From: a virus
Reading direction: 5' to 3' (one strand)
IMG/VR virus record: IMGVR_UViG_3300044699_000101
Span: 1-46,496 of that record
DNA: 46,496 nucleotides
The translations under genes and the position numbers were made by a program. The notes below the pieces were generated by a model. The model had not been told where the DNA came from and did not search any database. It saw nothing but the letters and a program-made list of their open reading frames with translations. This document shows positions 16,125 through 23,627 of this stretch, one piece after another. Each line of letters starts with the position of its first letter. Position 1 is the stretch's first letter.

Positions 16125-16205
16125 AGAACACCCGGCCGATCCAGGTGTTCTATGGTCATCGCTGGTCCCGGTGTATCCAAACACCGGGCTCGTCCTCCGC
16201 AGGAC
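16125..16205. other. Three consecutive hairpins
   Basis: Three inverted repeats follow each other: AGAACACC/GGTGTTCT (16125-16132 and 16144-16151), CCCGGTGT/ACACCGGG (16167-16174 and 16181-16188), and GTCCT/AGGAC (16192-16196 and 16201-16205). They fill the gap between the HNH gene and the Pro-rich gene. No T-tracts are present. They may be processing or boundary structures of the mobile HNH gene. Confidence 0.5.
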
Positions 16206-16249
16206 GGCCAGGTAGGTGCCCGCCACCAAAACGGCGTATAATTTCCGGT

Positions 16250-16883
16250 ATGATCAATTGCACCTGCGTCATGTGCGGTGCCGCCTTCTCGGTTTACCCG
16301 GCAGAAATCCGTAAGGGTGGCGGCATTTGTTGCAGCGTCGTTTGTCGGAACCGGCGCCTCGCAACCAGACAGCGCCGGCCAGTGGTCGAGCGGTTCTGGG
16401 CGAAAGTTAAAAAAACCGATACTTGCTGGCTGTGGATCGGCGGAAAAAACCGTAGACGGTTACGGGCAACTGCGTAGAGGCGGACGAGCTAACCGATGTT
16501 CCTGGGAAATTCACTTCGGCCCTATCCCTGCCGGAGTGCATGTCCTCCACTCTTGCGACAATCCCTCCTGCGTGCGCCCGGAGCACCTCTTCCTCGGAAC
16601 CGACGCTGACAATGGGGCAGACTGCCGCGCAAAGATGCGCCATGCTTATGGCGAGCGCGGCGGGCAAGCCAAGTTGACAGACGCAACCGTTATCAGCATC
16701 CGTGCTGAATACGCTGCCGGCGGCATATCGCGCCGAAAGCTGGCTGAAAAATACAGCGTAAGCTACGGAGCTATTCAACACGTTATCGAAGGCAGGACGT
16801 GGAAGCATTTACTTCCTATCTCAGGGGAGACCCAAATATTCCAAAACCCAATAAGCCGATCAGGAGGAAGAATAGCAAGCTGA
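16250..16883 (+). CDS. HNH homing endonuclease, frameshifted
   Basis: The first part begins MINCTCVMCGAAFSVYPAEIRKGGG with two Cys pairs (a zinc finger-like N-terminus) and continues to FWAKVKKTDTCWLWIGGKN. The sense then moves one frame at the A6 tract near 16441-16448 to VDGYGQLRRGGRANRCSWEIH, FGPIPAGVHVLHSCDNPSCVRPEHLFLG (the HNH active site: H, N-P and the final H) and a C-terminal HTH, TVISIRAEYAAGGISRRKLAEKYSVSYGAI. This is the standard architecture of phage HNH homing endonucleases. It lies opposite to the neighbouring late genes and its 3-prime end overlaps a convergent small membrane gene. The shift at a homopolymer may be a sequencing error or real inactivation. Confidence 0.8.
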
Positions 16884-16986
16884 ACGGCCCGAATGCCACG
16901 AGCGTCGCCTGGTTGCGCCAGTACCAGCCGCCACCGAACACCAGCGAGATGACGTAGAGTATCCAGAACCAGATGCCAGCGGTCAT
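16816..16986 (-). CDS. Small two-helix membrane protein, 56 aa
   Basis: ATG at 16986 is preceded by GGAG at 8 bases. The product begins MTAGIWFWILYVISLVFGGG and has a second hydrophobic segment, FGPFSLLFFLLIGLLGFGIFG. Small proteins of this kind (two membrane helices around a WYWRN loop) are common in alphaproteobacterial phages near the end of the late region, without a firm function. A holin role is possible. The end overlaps the HNH gene in antisense. Confidence 0.6.
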   Translation of the reverse strand: MTAGIWFWILYVISLVFGGGWYWRNQATLVAFGPFSLLFFLLIGLLGFGIFGSPLR

Positions 16987-17145
16987 ATCACGATCTCCAG
17001 ACGCGGGCGGGATGCCGAGCCGCCAGGGTTAACCATTTATTCGACTAGACAGGAGCCGCGGTTGACCCCATAGACTAAAGCGGCGCCGAACGAGGGTTGG
17101 CTCCCCGCCCGACGCCTGACCACAACCGAACGTATGGGTTCGACG
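16987..17145. other. Short intergenic region
   Basis: This 159-base gap separates divergent genes. It must contain promoters for the plus-strand nest of small ORFs and perhaps the minus membrane gene. A TTGACC (near 17061) is visible without a convincing -10 box. Nothing else is recognised. Confidence 0.35.
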
Positions 17146-17253
17146 ATGGCTTATCAGACTTTAACAGCCACAATCACCGACCAATAGATGGCGATCATCA
17201 ACACGATCGGCATCCACGAAGTCGCGGCGCAGTTGCAAAAGCTAGAGCCATGA
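17146..17253 (+). CDS. Tiny ORF interrupted by an amber codon
   Basis: ATG at 17146 gives MAYQTLTATITDQ, then TAG, followed at once in the same frame by ATG: MAIINTIGIHEVAAQLQKLEP. Either the second part (17188-17253) is the gene, or the TAG is a CAG misread and the product is 35 residues. The TGA overlaps the next ATG (ATGA). The function is unknown. Confidence 0.4.
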
Positions 17254-17387
17254 GCATCATCGATCGCTTCCAACGGGTTGATGCGTGGTTGGCGAGCGCT
17301 CTGCCACAGTTCCCGGCGAGCCTGATTCTGCTGGTTTGGCTCTGCGTCGGTCTTGCTTTGGCGCTTCTGATCTTGGCGACGCAATGA
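17250..17387 (+). CDS. Small single-span membrane protein, 45 aa
   Basis: It starts MSIIDRFQRVDAWLASALPQ and continues with one hydrophobic helix, ILLVWLCVGLALALLILA. The ATGA overlaps at both ends tie it into the run of tiny ORFs. A lysis accessory (holin or pinholin-like) is possible but unproven. Confidence 0.5.
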   Translation: MSIIDRFQRVDAWLASALPQFPASLILLVWLCVGLALALLILATQ

Positions 17388-17479
17388 GCGACGATAGCGA
17401 AACAAGCCCGGCGGGGGCTGCAATTCCGCCGGGCTTCTCTTGCAGGGGCTTTAGACAGAGGGATTATATCACCCAGTGA
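17384..17479 (+). CDS. Tiny ORF, 31 aa, containing a strong hairpin
   Basis: It reads MSDDSETSPAGAAIPPGF and ends RQRDYITQ. It is coupled upstream by ATGA and downstream by GTGA. An 11-bp perfect hairpin lies inside it, so this stretch may be a transcription or translation control element rather than a protein. Confidence 0.35.
   Translation: MSDDSETSPAGAAIPPGFSCRGFRQRDYITQ
17404..17436. terminator. 11-bp perfect hairpin
   Basis: AAGCCCGGCGG (17404-17414) pairs with CCGCCGGGCTT (17426-17436) across an 11-base loop, followed on the plus strand by CTCTT. It resembles an intrinsic terminator with a weak T-tract, standing between the small membrane ORFs and the coiled-coil gene. Confidence 0.5.
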
Positions 17480-17706
17480 GCGACGACGCACCCAATCTCG
17501 TGTTGGAGCACCTGCGTGCCATTCGCGCCAGCCAGGATGCGATACGCGAGGACATCCGCGACATCAAGGCACGGCTCGTGGTTCTGGAGGCCGCCTTCGC
17601 GACACTGTCGGCTGCTTATGGCGGCGTCTCGTCGCGCCTGGATCGTATCGAAACCCGGCTTGACCGGATCGAGCAACGCCTCGGCCTGATTGAGGAGATC
17701 GCATGA
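17476..17706 (+). CDS. Coiled-coil protein, 76 aa
   Basis: GTG at 17476 overlaps the preceding TGA. The protein is a nearly continuous heptad-rich helix: LEHLRAIRASQDAIREDIRDIK, then RLDRIETRLDRIEQRLGLIEEIA with the RLDRIE unit repeated. Such short coiled coils are common in phages next to small membrane proteins. Here the next gene encodes one with a 4-base overlap, so the two may form a membrane-associated complex. The function is not known. Confidence 0.6.
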   Translation: MSDDAPNLVLEHLRAIRASQDAIREDIRDIKARLVVLEAAFATLSAAYGGVSSRLDRIETRLDRIEQRLGLIEEIA

Positions 17707-17918
17707 GTGACATTGCTCATCCGAGCGCTGAGCAGCAGCAGCGCGCCAAATGGGATTTACTGTTGCTGGATATCGAAATGCGCAGCGAACAGTTACGCCA
17801 GATCAGAGTCTATGAGCCGTGGCGGTTATGGTTTACCGGGATCGGCGCAGCGGCTGCCTTATTGGCCGCCGGCGGAGTTGTCGGTGGATTGCTGGTGCGG
17901 CTGGGCCAGCATATTTGA
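17703..17918 (+). CDS. Small membrane protein, 71 aa, holin-like
   Basis: It begins MSDIAHPSAEQQQRAKWDLLLLDIEMRSEQLRQIRVYEPW, a charged helix, followed by one membrane segment FTGIGAAAALLAAGGVVGGLLV and a short tail. This layout (cytoplasmic helix then one glycine/alanine-rich span) occurs in phage proteins annotated as holins or hypothetical. It is coupled by ATGA to the coiled-coil gene. The lysis role is only a suggestion from topology. Confidence 0.55.
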   Translation: MSDIAHPSAEQQQRAKWDLLLLDIEMRSEQLRQIRVYEPWRLWFTGIGAAAALLAAGGVVGGLLVRLGQHI

Positions 17919-17964
17919 CGGCGGCGCTATTTAAGGGCCGCTCCGGTATATTTAAGAGGAAATA

Positions 17965-18165
17965 ATGATCAGCACTATTATATTTGGTATGTTTTGTGCG
18001 TGGATGAGTATGATCATTGTTGATGGTTTGGCGTCGGCGACACCTTATTTGTGGGAACGATGCCGACGCCCGCTCCGCTGGGTAGTATCTATTATGCCGG
18101 TTTCGTTAATGCTTTACACCCTCGTCTATATCATCAGACATTTCTTAGATATACCCTGGCGGTAG
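17965..18165 (+). CDS. Small membrane protein, 66 aa
   Basis: ATG at 17965 follows AAGAGGAAATA, a good ribosome-binding site. The product starts MISTIIFGMFCAWMSMIIVDG and has a second hydrophobic helix, VVSIMPVSLMLYTLVYIIRHF. Two spans with a basic loop (RCRRPLR) resemble a class II holin, but no family is recognised. Base composition here is AT-richer than its neighbours, which suggests recent acquisition. The end overlaps the convergent virion protein gene by 21 bases. Confidence 0.6.
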   Translation: MISTIIFGMFCAWMSMIIVDGLASATPYLWERCRRPLRWVVSIMPVSLMLYTLVYIIRHFLDIPWR

Positions 18166-19618
18166 CTTTCTCTGGTAAACTGGCGGCTCTTCCAAAAGCC
18201 CCGGCATTAGCGACCGCATCACCGCTTGATCACGGCCAATACCAGGACTGTAGCTCAAGGTCTGCGCGGCACGCAGGCTTTCTGCGAGGGGGGAATTGGC
18301 CCGTACCAGCTCCTCCGCGAGGCGCGTGTTCCCGCGTGCTATCGCATTGGCTGCGGCTTTCGCTACGGCGCCACCCGCTTGCGATGCGAGCCCGGCTAGT
18401 ATTCCTTTCCAACCTATTCCGCCACTTCCTGCTCCGCTCATCAAAAGAGTATTAACTGCCGCATAGGCCCGAGACCGCTAAACCTTTTCGCTGCCCATTC
18501 CATAACATTCTGAGTTGCGGTGCCGTCTTGAACCTTTTTCAGTGCAGCGACTTCATCTGGCAGCAGAGAGCTAACGTCTTTATTACTCTCCAGAATTTTC
18601 GTCGCTCTATCAGCCAACTGGTCCGCTAGAAGCTTTCGGCCTGTCCCCGACCGCCCCTCGGCACGCTCGATAAATCCGGTCGCCGCTGGATCAAGTTCGC
18701 CGGATATCTTGTTTGCGTTCATCGCAGAGCGGGTGTTGGCGTTGGCGGTCTGTAATGTCGTACCGACATCTTCCGGCGCCATAGTCGGTGTCATCCCTGG
18801 GGTGGCTATAGTGTTACCCGCGCCCAAATCATTAATGTACCGCTCAAGAGATAGTTTGGCCTGAGCCGCAGCCGCGCCATCGGGGCCGCCTCCTGCAACG
18901 ATTTTGTTTAGCGCCTGATAGTGCGATAGCAGGTCGGCCATAGACGTGCCGCTGCGCGCCGGGTTTGCCATCAGATCAAGACGGGCAAAGGTTTGCTTGG
19001 CATCCTCCGGGCTAAAATTGGCGCCAAAATCGCGCGGATAGTGCTCGCCAGATCGCCCATTTGGCTGGATGGAGTGTCTAAGCCCGAGCCTCTGATCGCA
19101 TTATATTGGCCACCGCCGGCATCCTTGATTTCTTGTGCGCTCGGTGGCGTCAGTGGCGCCTTAGTCAGATTGCCACGCAGACCACCAAACAGAGCCTGAT
19201 CGCCACTGGCAAATGGATTGATTGTTGGTTCTCCCAATGGCGTTACCGTGCCAAAACGAGCGCCGGCTCGATAGCTGGGAGATATCGGGCTGAGGATGCT
19301 AGCCGTTTCCGCCGCGCGCCCTAACACGTCGGCGCTGGGCGCGGCACTAGCACCCGGCGAATAGGGGGTTGGGATGTTCCCCGCCAAGATATCGTATGGA
19401 GTAGTTATCGCGCGCAGTATCGATCCCAAGACCCCGGCAGTAGGGTCAAACTCAATTCCGGTGGCGCCTTTCCGCATCGGTGGGAGGCTGAATTGCTCTG
19501 GTGTCCGCGACGGGATCAGCGGGCCTCCCGTCGCTACCCCCGGTGGCAGATCAGTCAAAGTTGAACGCGGTGGCGCAGGGTCAAATACCGCACCATCCGG
19601 CAGATCAACGAGGGGCAT
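18145..19618 (-). CDS. Internal virion-type protein, split by two frameshifts
   Basis: Three consecutive open frames (18971-19618, 18441-18971, 18145-18444) read as one protein of about 490 residues. The N-terminus is MPLVDLPDGAVFDPAPP and a Pro/Gly-rich region follows. The sense moves frame near 19000-19040 (DLASTIR to FGANFSPEDAKQTFARLDL) and again at a GGG near 18465 (RFSGLG to AYAAVNTLLMSGAG). The C-terminus is Ala/Gly-rich (LASQAGGAVAKAAANAIARG) and ends SLMPGLLEEPP...LPPGYI. This domain order resembles the large ejected or internal virion proteins of podoviruses of alphaproteobacteria. It is the last gene of the late operon. Function is inferred from position and composition. Confidence 0.6.
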
Positions 19619-21856
19619 TTACTCCTCCACCTTCAGTGAACCGTTCGGCATCCTGAAGACTGGCTTCCCTTGGTAATATTGCCCGGTTGGTACGCCGCCA
19701 TGCGGTGCCACAGCAGGTCCGCCGGTTGACGGCGCGGCGGTGGACGCTCTAAGCCCACCACTCTCGGGCAACAGGCGCGACATACCGGGGCCGTGAACCA
19801 TATCGACATAGGCGTTCTTCAGGGTCTGCAAACGCTCTTTGAATTGCGCCTCGGATTGTGATTGGTCGAGATTGACCAGAGCCGTTCGCAGGACCGCCAT
19901 ATCGGCATCGGTAGTGTTGCCTAAAGCGGCGCCGGTCGGGCTGGCAGCCCGCATCGCATTAACCGTGTCCTGCGAAAGGCGCGAGTTCAGCGTTTCCACG
20001 TGCCACTCTGATATCGTTAGCCGCCGTACCGCCCAGGTTTTGCAATATCGAACCGGCAAATCCAGTGGTCGGGAAGGTAGCATCCTTCATCAGGGTGCCG
20101 ATGTTATCGACCTCTCGCACCACGACATCGCGGCTAACCAGCCGAGCCTGCTCCGCCTGCACTCTCTTATCGGCTGCATCCCTCGCCTTCTCTGCTTCCG
20201 GCGTGCCGGGAATTGGCTCTGCTCTGTAGGTGCCGTCTGGATTTAGGATCGTGCGATAACCTGGTTGCGGCGCCGCAAGCCCGGTGGGGGTTGCGACGAT
20301 ATCGCCCGGTCTGATTGTCGCGTCGCCACGAGCGATACGCTCGGCCTGTCCTTCTGTCTCATGGCGAATTCTAAGGCTGAAAGTTTTTTAACTCCTGGCT
20401 GGAGATCCTCGCCAGCAACAGTCACATCAACCGGGGTTAAAGCGGCATTTCTGTTTTGCTCTAGTTCTTTTGTGTAACGATCAATATCGGCTTGGGCCTG
20501 CGCACGCTCCTTCAGGATCGGGCTTTGGAGTTTTTGCACTGCTTCTTCTATTTTTGGCTTGTACTCAAGCTCTACTTTTGATTTTGCTATATCCGTTTGC
20601 GTTTGAATCAGCGGGTCCATCTTAAGCGCAACGTCTTTTTGCGCCTGCGCCTCGCTCCTGGCTTTTTCCGCCAGATACTCCGGCGTTTTGTAGTAACTAT
20701 CCAACAGCGAGCCGAACACGTCGCTTTTCATCCCACCCATTTTGAGGATGGCGTTCAACGCCGCCAGTTGTTGAGCGGTGACATTCGTGCCGGGGATCGT
20801 GCCGGATGGGGTCGCCGGTGCAGCTCCGGCTCCGGGTGGGGTTGCCAAAGGCCCGCCGCCGCCGGTATCGGCGACGCGTTGCAATGCACTGGCGGCGAGA
20901 CCACGTGGCCCCGACTTCGGCGGCAGCACGACGTCGCGGTTGTCGCTTGGGGTGGGCGTCCCGCCGCCTGGCAGAATGTCGCTCGGGTCTTGGCCGAACG
21001 GCACCTTGGGGGCATCGTAGGTAAAGCCCTGCTGCCAGGCGCTGGCCGGCTTGTTGGGATCTTGTATCGTCGGAAACGGCATATCGAGCCCGCCGCTGCC
21101 AGGGGCAGACACCAGCTTGAGCAATCCAGTCAGGGCATCGCTGCCCCCGCCATCTGACGGCAGCACGATATCGGCCGGCTTTTCGCCGCGCTGCGACGCA
21201 CCGGCATAACCAACCGCTCGCGCCACTGCCGGGTTGAAGTCAGCCCACGGCTGGATGCCGCGCTGCTGGTAGAGTTCCTGCGCCACCTGTTTCTGTATGT
21301 CCCGGGGCGCCGACATGGCGGTCGGGTATTTGTCGACATCGACCCCCGCCTTGGGTGCTACGTCGCGCCAGGTGCTGTTGGTGATCTGATAGTAGCCGCT
21401 GGCGCTGGAAACATTCGGCGAGACCACCTGCTGGTGGATATTTCGGTTGCCGCTTTCCAGCGGCGCCACGACCCGGTCGAGAACGTCATCATTCTCAGCC
21501 GCTGCCGCCCCAGCCATAGGAGTAGCCGCGGCGAGGCGGAAAGGGGGCGTGCGCGGTGCTTGCCCCCCATAGCTGGCAGGATTGAGAAGACCGGTATCGA
21601 GACTTGCCGTCTGGATGAGCTCGTCAGGCGGCGACAGGAGGCCGGTATTCTGCGGGCCGGGCGGTAAAGCAGGCGCCGCCCCCGGCATCGGCCGCGCCGG
21701 CAAGCCATACCGCGAGAGATTTTGCGACGGGACGCCAAAGGAGCCCGGCGTGAACCCGCCTGGCATTTCTGACGGTGCGGCGGGCGGCGGCGGTGCATTC
21801 GAGCCGGGTGGTGCGGCAGCAGGTGCTCCGGCGGCCCCCGGAGCAGCATCAGGCAT
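19619..21856 (-). CDS. Internal virion protein with lysozyme-like transglycosylase domain, two frameshifts
   Basis: I start it at the ATG at 21856 (MPDAAPGAAG); upstream frame to 21925 lies inside the previous gene. After a Pro/Ala-rich N-terminus, residues about 135-240 form a lysozyme/transglycosylase-like domain: VVAPLESGNRNIHQQVV, then ASGYYQITNSTWRDVAPKAG, then YPTAMSAPRDIQKQVAQELY. The SGNRN and QITNSTW motifs are typical of phage virion muralytic domains that open a path through peptidoglycan during DNA entry. A long coiled region follows (KMDPLIQTQTDIAKSKVELEY). The frame shifts near 20360 (ALEF to RHETEGQAERIARG) and near 20035 (GGTAANDI to SEWHVETLNSRL). The end, FRMPNGSLKVEE, precedes the next virion gene by one base. 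Confidence 0.75.
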
Positions 21857-22235
21857 GTGTTGCAGTACGGTTTGAAACCGGGACGCCAAGACCCGCCGCG
21901 ATGCGCTGCGCCATCGGCAACCCATACTTTTGCAATATCTCCCGCTCCTGCCGGGATTGCCGCACCTGCTCCGCCACCTGCATGGCTTTAATCATGCGCT
22001 CGGAAGCTTCGTCCTGCCCGCCGGCAGCCGCCGCCGCCGCCTGGCCCAGGGCGGCGCCGAACGGGATCGGCATGCGGGACGGCATGGCGGCCTGGGCAAA
22101 GCCCTGGCTCAGCTTCGCCAAGGTGTTGGTGAGCTGCTGACTGCGCAGCGCCTCCTTTTGCGCGTCGGTAAAGAGGTCGCCATAGATGTCTAGGCTGGAG
22201 CCGCCGCCGCCGAGCAGGCCGTCGAGAATGCCCAT
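21849..22235 (-). CDS. Hypothetical virion-region protein, 128 aa
   Basis: The protein begins MGILDGLLGGGGSSLDIYGDLFTDAQKEALRSQQLTNTLAKLSQGF and has an Ala-rich middle (FGAALGQAAAAAAGG) and a helical MIKAMQVAEQVRQSRQEREILQ. The N-terminal MGILDGLLGG-type start is common to small proteins encoded just before internal virion proteins in such phages. It overlaps the next gene by 8 bases. A minor virion or ejection-protein partner is plausible; no direct motif shows it. Confidence 0.6.
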   Translation of the reverse strand: MGILDGLLGGGGSSLDIYGDLFTDAQKEALRSQQLTNTLAKLSQGFAQAAMPSRMPIPFGAALGQAAAAAAGGQDEASERMIKAMQVAEQVRQSRQEREILQKYGLPMAQRIAAGLGVPVSNRTATHA

Positions 22236-22247
22236 AGGTAGTGTCCC

Positions 22248-22586
22248 TTACTTCTTGGGAGCCGGCTCGGTGTGCGGCGCTGCCGGGTGAGCAGCGGGCG
22301 AAGCTGGGGCTGCTTGTTGCTGGGCCTGTGCCGCTCGCTTTGCCGCCGCTTCCTCCGCCTTGGCGCGGCTCTCTTCTTTCTTCTTTGCGATCTCGGCCTC
22401 GGCCTTGATCCGGTCTTCCGGCGACATGGCGGCGAGCTTTTCCGCGAGCTTCTCCGCCTCTTCCTTCTGTTTCCTGGTCAGCCCGAGGCAAGCGGGCCGG
22501 ATCGCTTCCAATTCCGCCATCGTGCCCGGCGGCACTGCCGCTTCGAGTTGCAGGGCGTAATCGTAGACTGCGCCAAAATCTGACAT
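22248..22586 (-). CDS. Hypothetical Ala/Lys/Glu-rich protein, 112 aa
   Basis: It starts MSDFGAVYDYALQLEAAVPPG, contains RKQKEEAEKLAEKLAAMSPEDRIKAEAEIAKKKEE, and ends with an Ala/Pro-rich tail. The central region is a highly charged helix or coiled coil. The family is not recognised. It lies in the late operon between the Ig-like protein and the MGILDGLLGG protein, so a structural or assembly role is likely. Confidence 0.6.
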   Translation of the reverse strand: MSDFGAVYDYALQLEAAVPPGTMAELEAIRPACLGLTRKQKEEAEKLAEKLAAMSPEDRIKAEAEIAKKKEESRAKAEEAAAKRAAQAQQQAAPASPAAHPAAPHTEPAPKK

Positions 22587-22605
22587 GGCTTTCTCTCCTC
22601 TGGGA

Positions 22606-22932
22606 TCACGGTATCGCTATCGCGTTACTAGCCGGGGCGGCAGTGGTGCCGTTTGCGTTGGTGGCACTGACCACACAGGTGATGCTATTGGCGGCATCGC
22701 CGGCCACCACCGTGTAAGTGTTGACGTTGGTGCCGACATTGGTCACCCCGCGCTTCCACTGGTAGGCATACGATGTCGGCACACCAAACCAATTCCCCAT
22801 CGTGCAGTTAAGGACACTGCCAACGACAGCCGGCGGCGAGAGCGTATAAATCGCCGGGGTGTCGACGTATTGCGGCGAGATGCGGCCGGCCGCGACGCGG
22901 ACCTGTTCTCGTAACATGCCATAATCGGACAT
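22606..22932 (-). CDS. Ig-like domain virion protein, 108 aa
   Basis: After a short N-terminus (MSDYGMLREQVRVAAG), residues about 30-108 form a bacterial Ig-like/PKD-type beta-sandwich: PPAVVGSVLNCTMGNWFG, YAYQWKRG, then YTVVAGDAANSITCVVSATNANG. The GTW-like N-W and Y-x-W-x-R pattern is the hallmark of phage surface Ig-like decoration domains that bind sugars or surfaces. It is encoded behind the fibre-like gene and a 37-residue linker ORF, so it is probably a decoration or tail-associated protein. Confidence 0.75.
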   Translation of the reverse strand: MSDYGMLREQVRVAAGRISPQYVDTPAIYTLSPPAVVGSVLNCTMGNWFGVPTSYAYQWKRGVTNVGTNVNTYTVVAGDAANSITCVVSATNANGTTAAPASNAIAIP

Positions 22933-22933
22933 A

Positions 22934-23047
22934 TCACTTTCCTTTCCGAGTGGGTTTGGCCTTACCGCCCTTGGTGGGCCGCGGCGGCTTCGGCTTTGGC
23001 GGCTTGATACTCGGGCCGCCGAACGTGCCGTGCATGGCGTTATTCAT
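22934..23047 (-). CDS. Basic Pro/Lys-rich peptide, 37 aa
   Basis: ATG at 23047 overlaps the stop of the fibre-like gene (ATGA). The product is MNNAMHGTFGGPSIKPPKPK followed by a Lys/Arg/Gly tail. Its own 3-prime end carries the GGAAAGGAAAG ribosome site of the Ig-like gene. It is extremely basic, and could bind nucleic acid or act as a linker. The function is unknown. Confidence 0.5.
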   Translation of the reverse strand: MNNAMHGTFGGPSIKPPKPKPPRPTKGGKAKPTRKGK

Positions 23048-23613
23048 CGAGCTGCACCTTTGACTGCTTCCAAAGCCTCGACCCTGGCTGCCAGATCCTG
23101 CACCGCAGCAACCAGTTCTAACGGACTGCCGGTGACGATGAACGCCTGCGCCGTGACGGTGCTGGTGGCGACGATGGGACCGGTTACTTGGATGCCGCTA
23201 TTATTCAATACCACGGCCGGAACCGGCCCGCCGGGGCTGGAGGCGGTGCCGGCATTGAGGCTGCCGGCCGTGATGTTGCCGTCAGCCTGAATGTTTCCGG
23301 TGGAATGAATATAACCGGCGGTGACGGCGCCGCTGCTGGCCCAGATGTTATGACCAGAAGAGATGTCATTGCCGGCATTGATGTTGTTATTGACTATCAG
23401 GCTGCCGGTGACGGTGCCGCCGGAAAGCGGCAAAAACTGGCTTGGCAGCGCCGCAAATTGAGCGGTGACGCTGTCGTAGTTCCGCCGGATCGCCCCCATC
23501 ATGGCGCGAGCGGAGTTGTTTACCCCGCTCACCTGCATGTTCTCCGGCCAGCCATTTGGCGGCGCCGCAGTATTGCTCTCGTCTACCGGCGACCATGCGC
23601 TGATGTCTGCCAT
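23044..23613 (-). CDS. Tail fibre-like protein, 189 aa
   Basis: The N-terminus, MADISAWSPVDESNTAAPPNGWPENMQVSGVNNSARAMMGAIRRNY, is the conserved motif seen at the start of many podovirus and siphovirus fibre proteins. A beta-repeat region follows (FLPLSGGTVTGSLIVNNNI, then short G-N-I units), then a coiled-coil C-terminus, VAAVQDLAARVEALEAVKG, that would drive trimerisation. It is short for a fibre, so it may be a connector or short tail fibre. Neighbours on both sides are late structural genes. Confidence 0.75.
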   Translation of the reverse strand: MADISAWSPVDESNTAAPPNGWPENMQVSGVNNSARAMMGAIRRNYDSVTAQFAALPSQFLPLSGGTVTGSLIVNNNINAGNDISSGHNIWASSGAVTAGYIHSTGNIQADGNITAGSLNAGTASSPGGPVPAVVLNNSGIQVTGPIVATSTVTAQAFIVTGSPLELVAAVQDLAARVEALEAVKGAAR

Positions 23614-23627
23614 CAGTTCTCTCCGGA

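Noticed and set aside
17154-17423. Minus-strand ORF ending in a hydrophobic segment (MPIVLMIAIYWSVIVAVKV)
   Set aside because: It lacks a ribosome site and is antisense to the coupled plus-strand ORFs; its N-terminal part has shadow composition.
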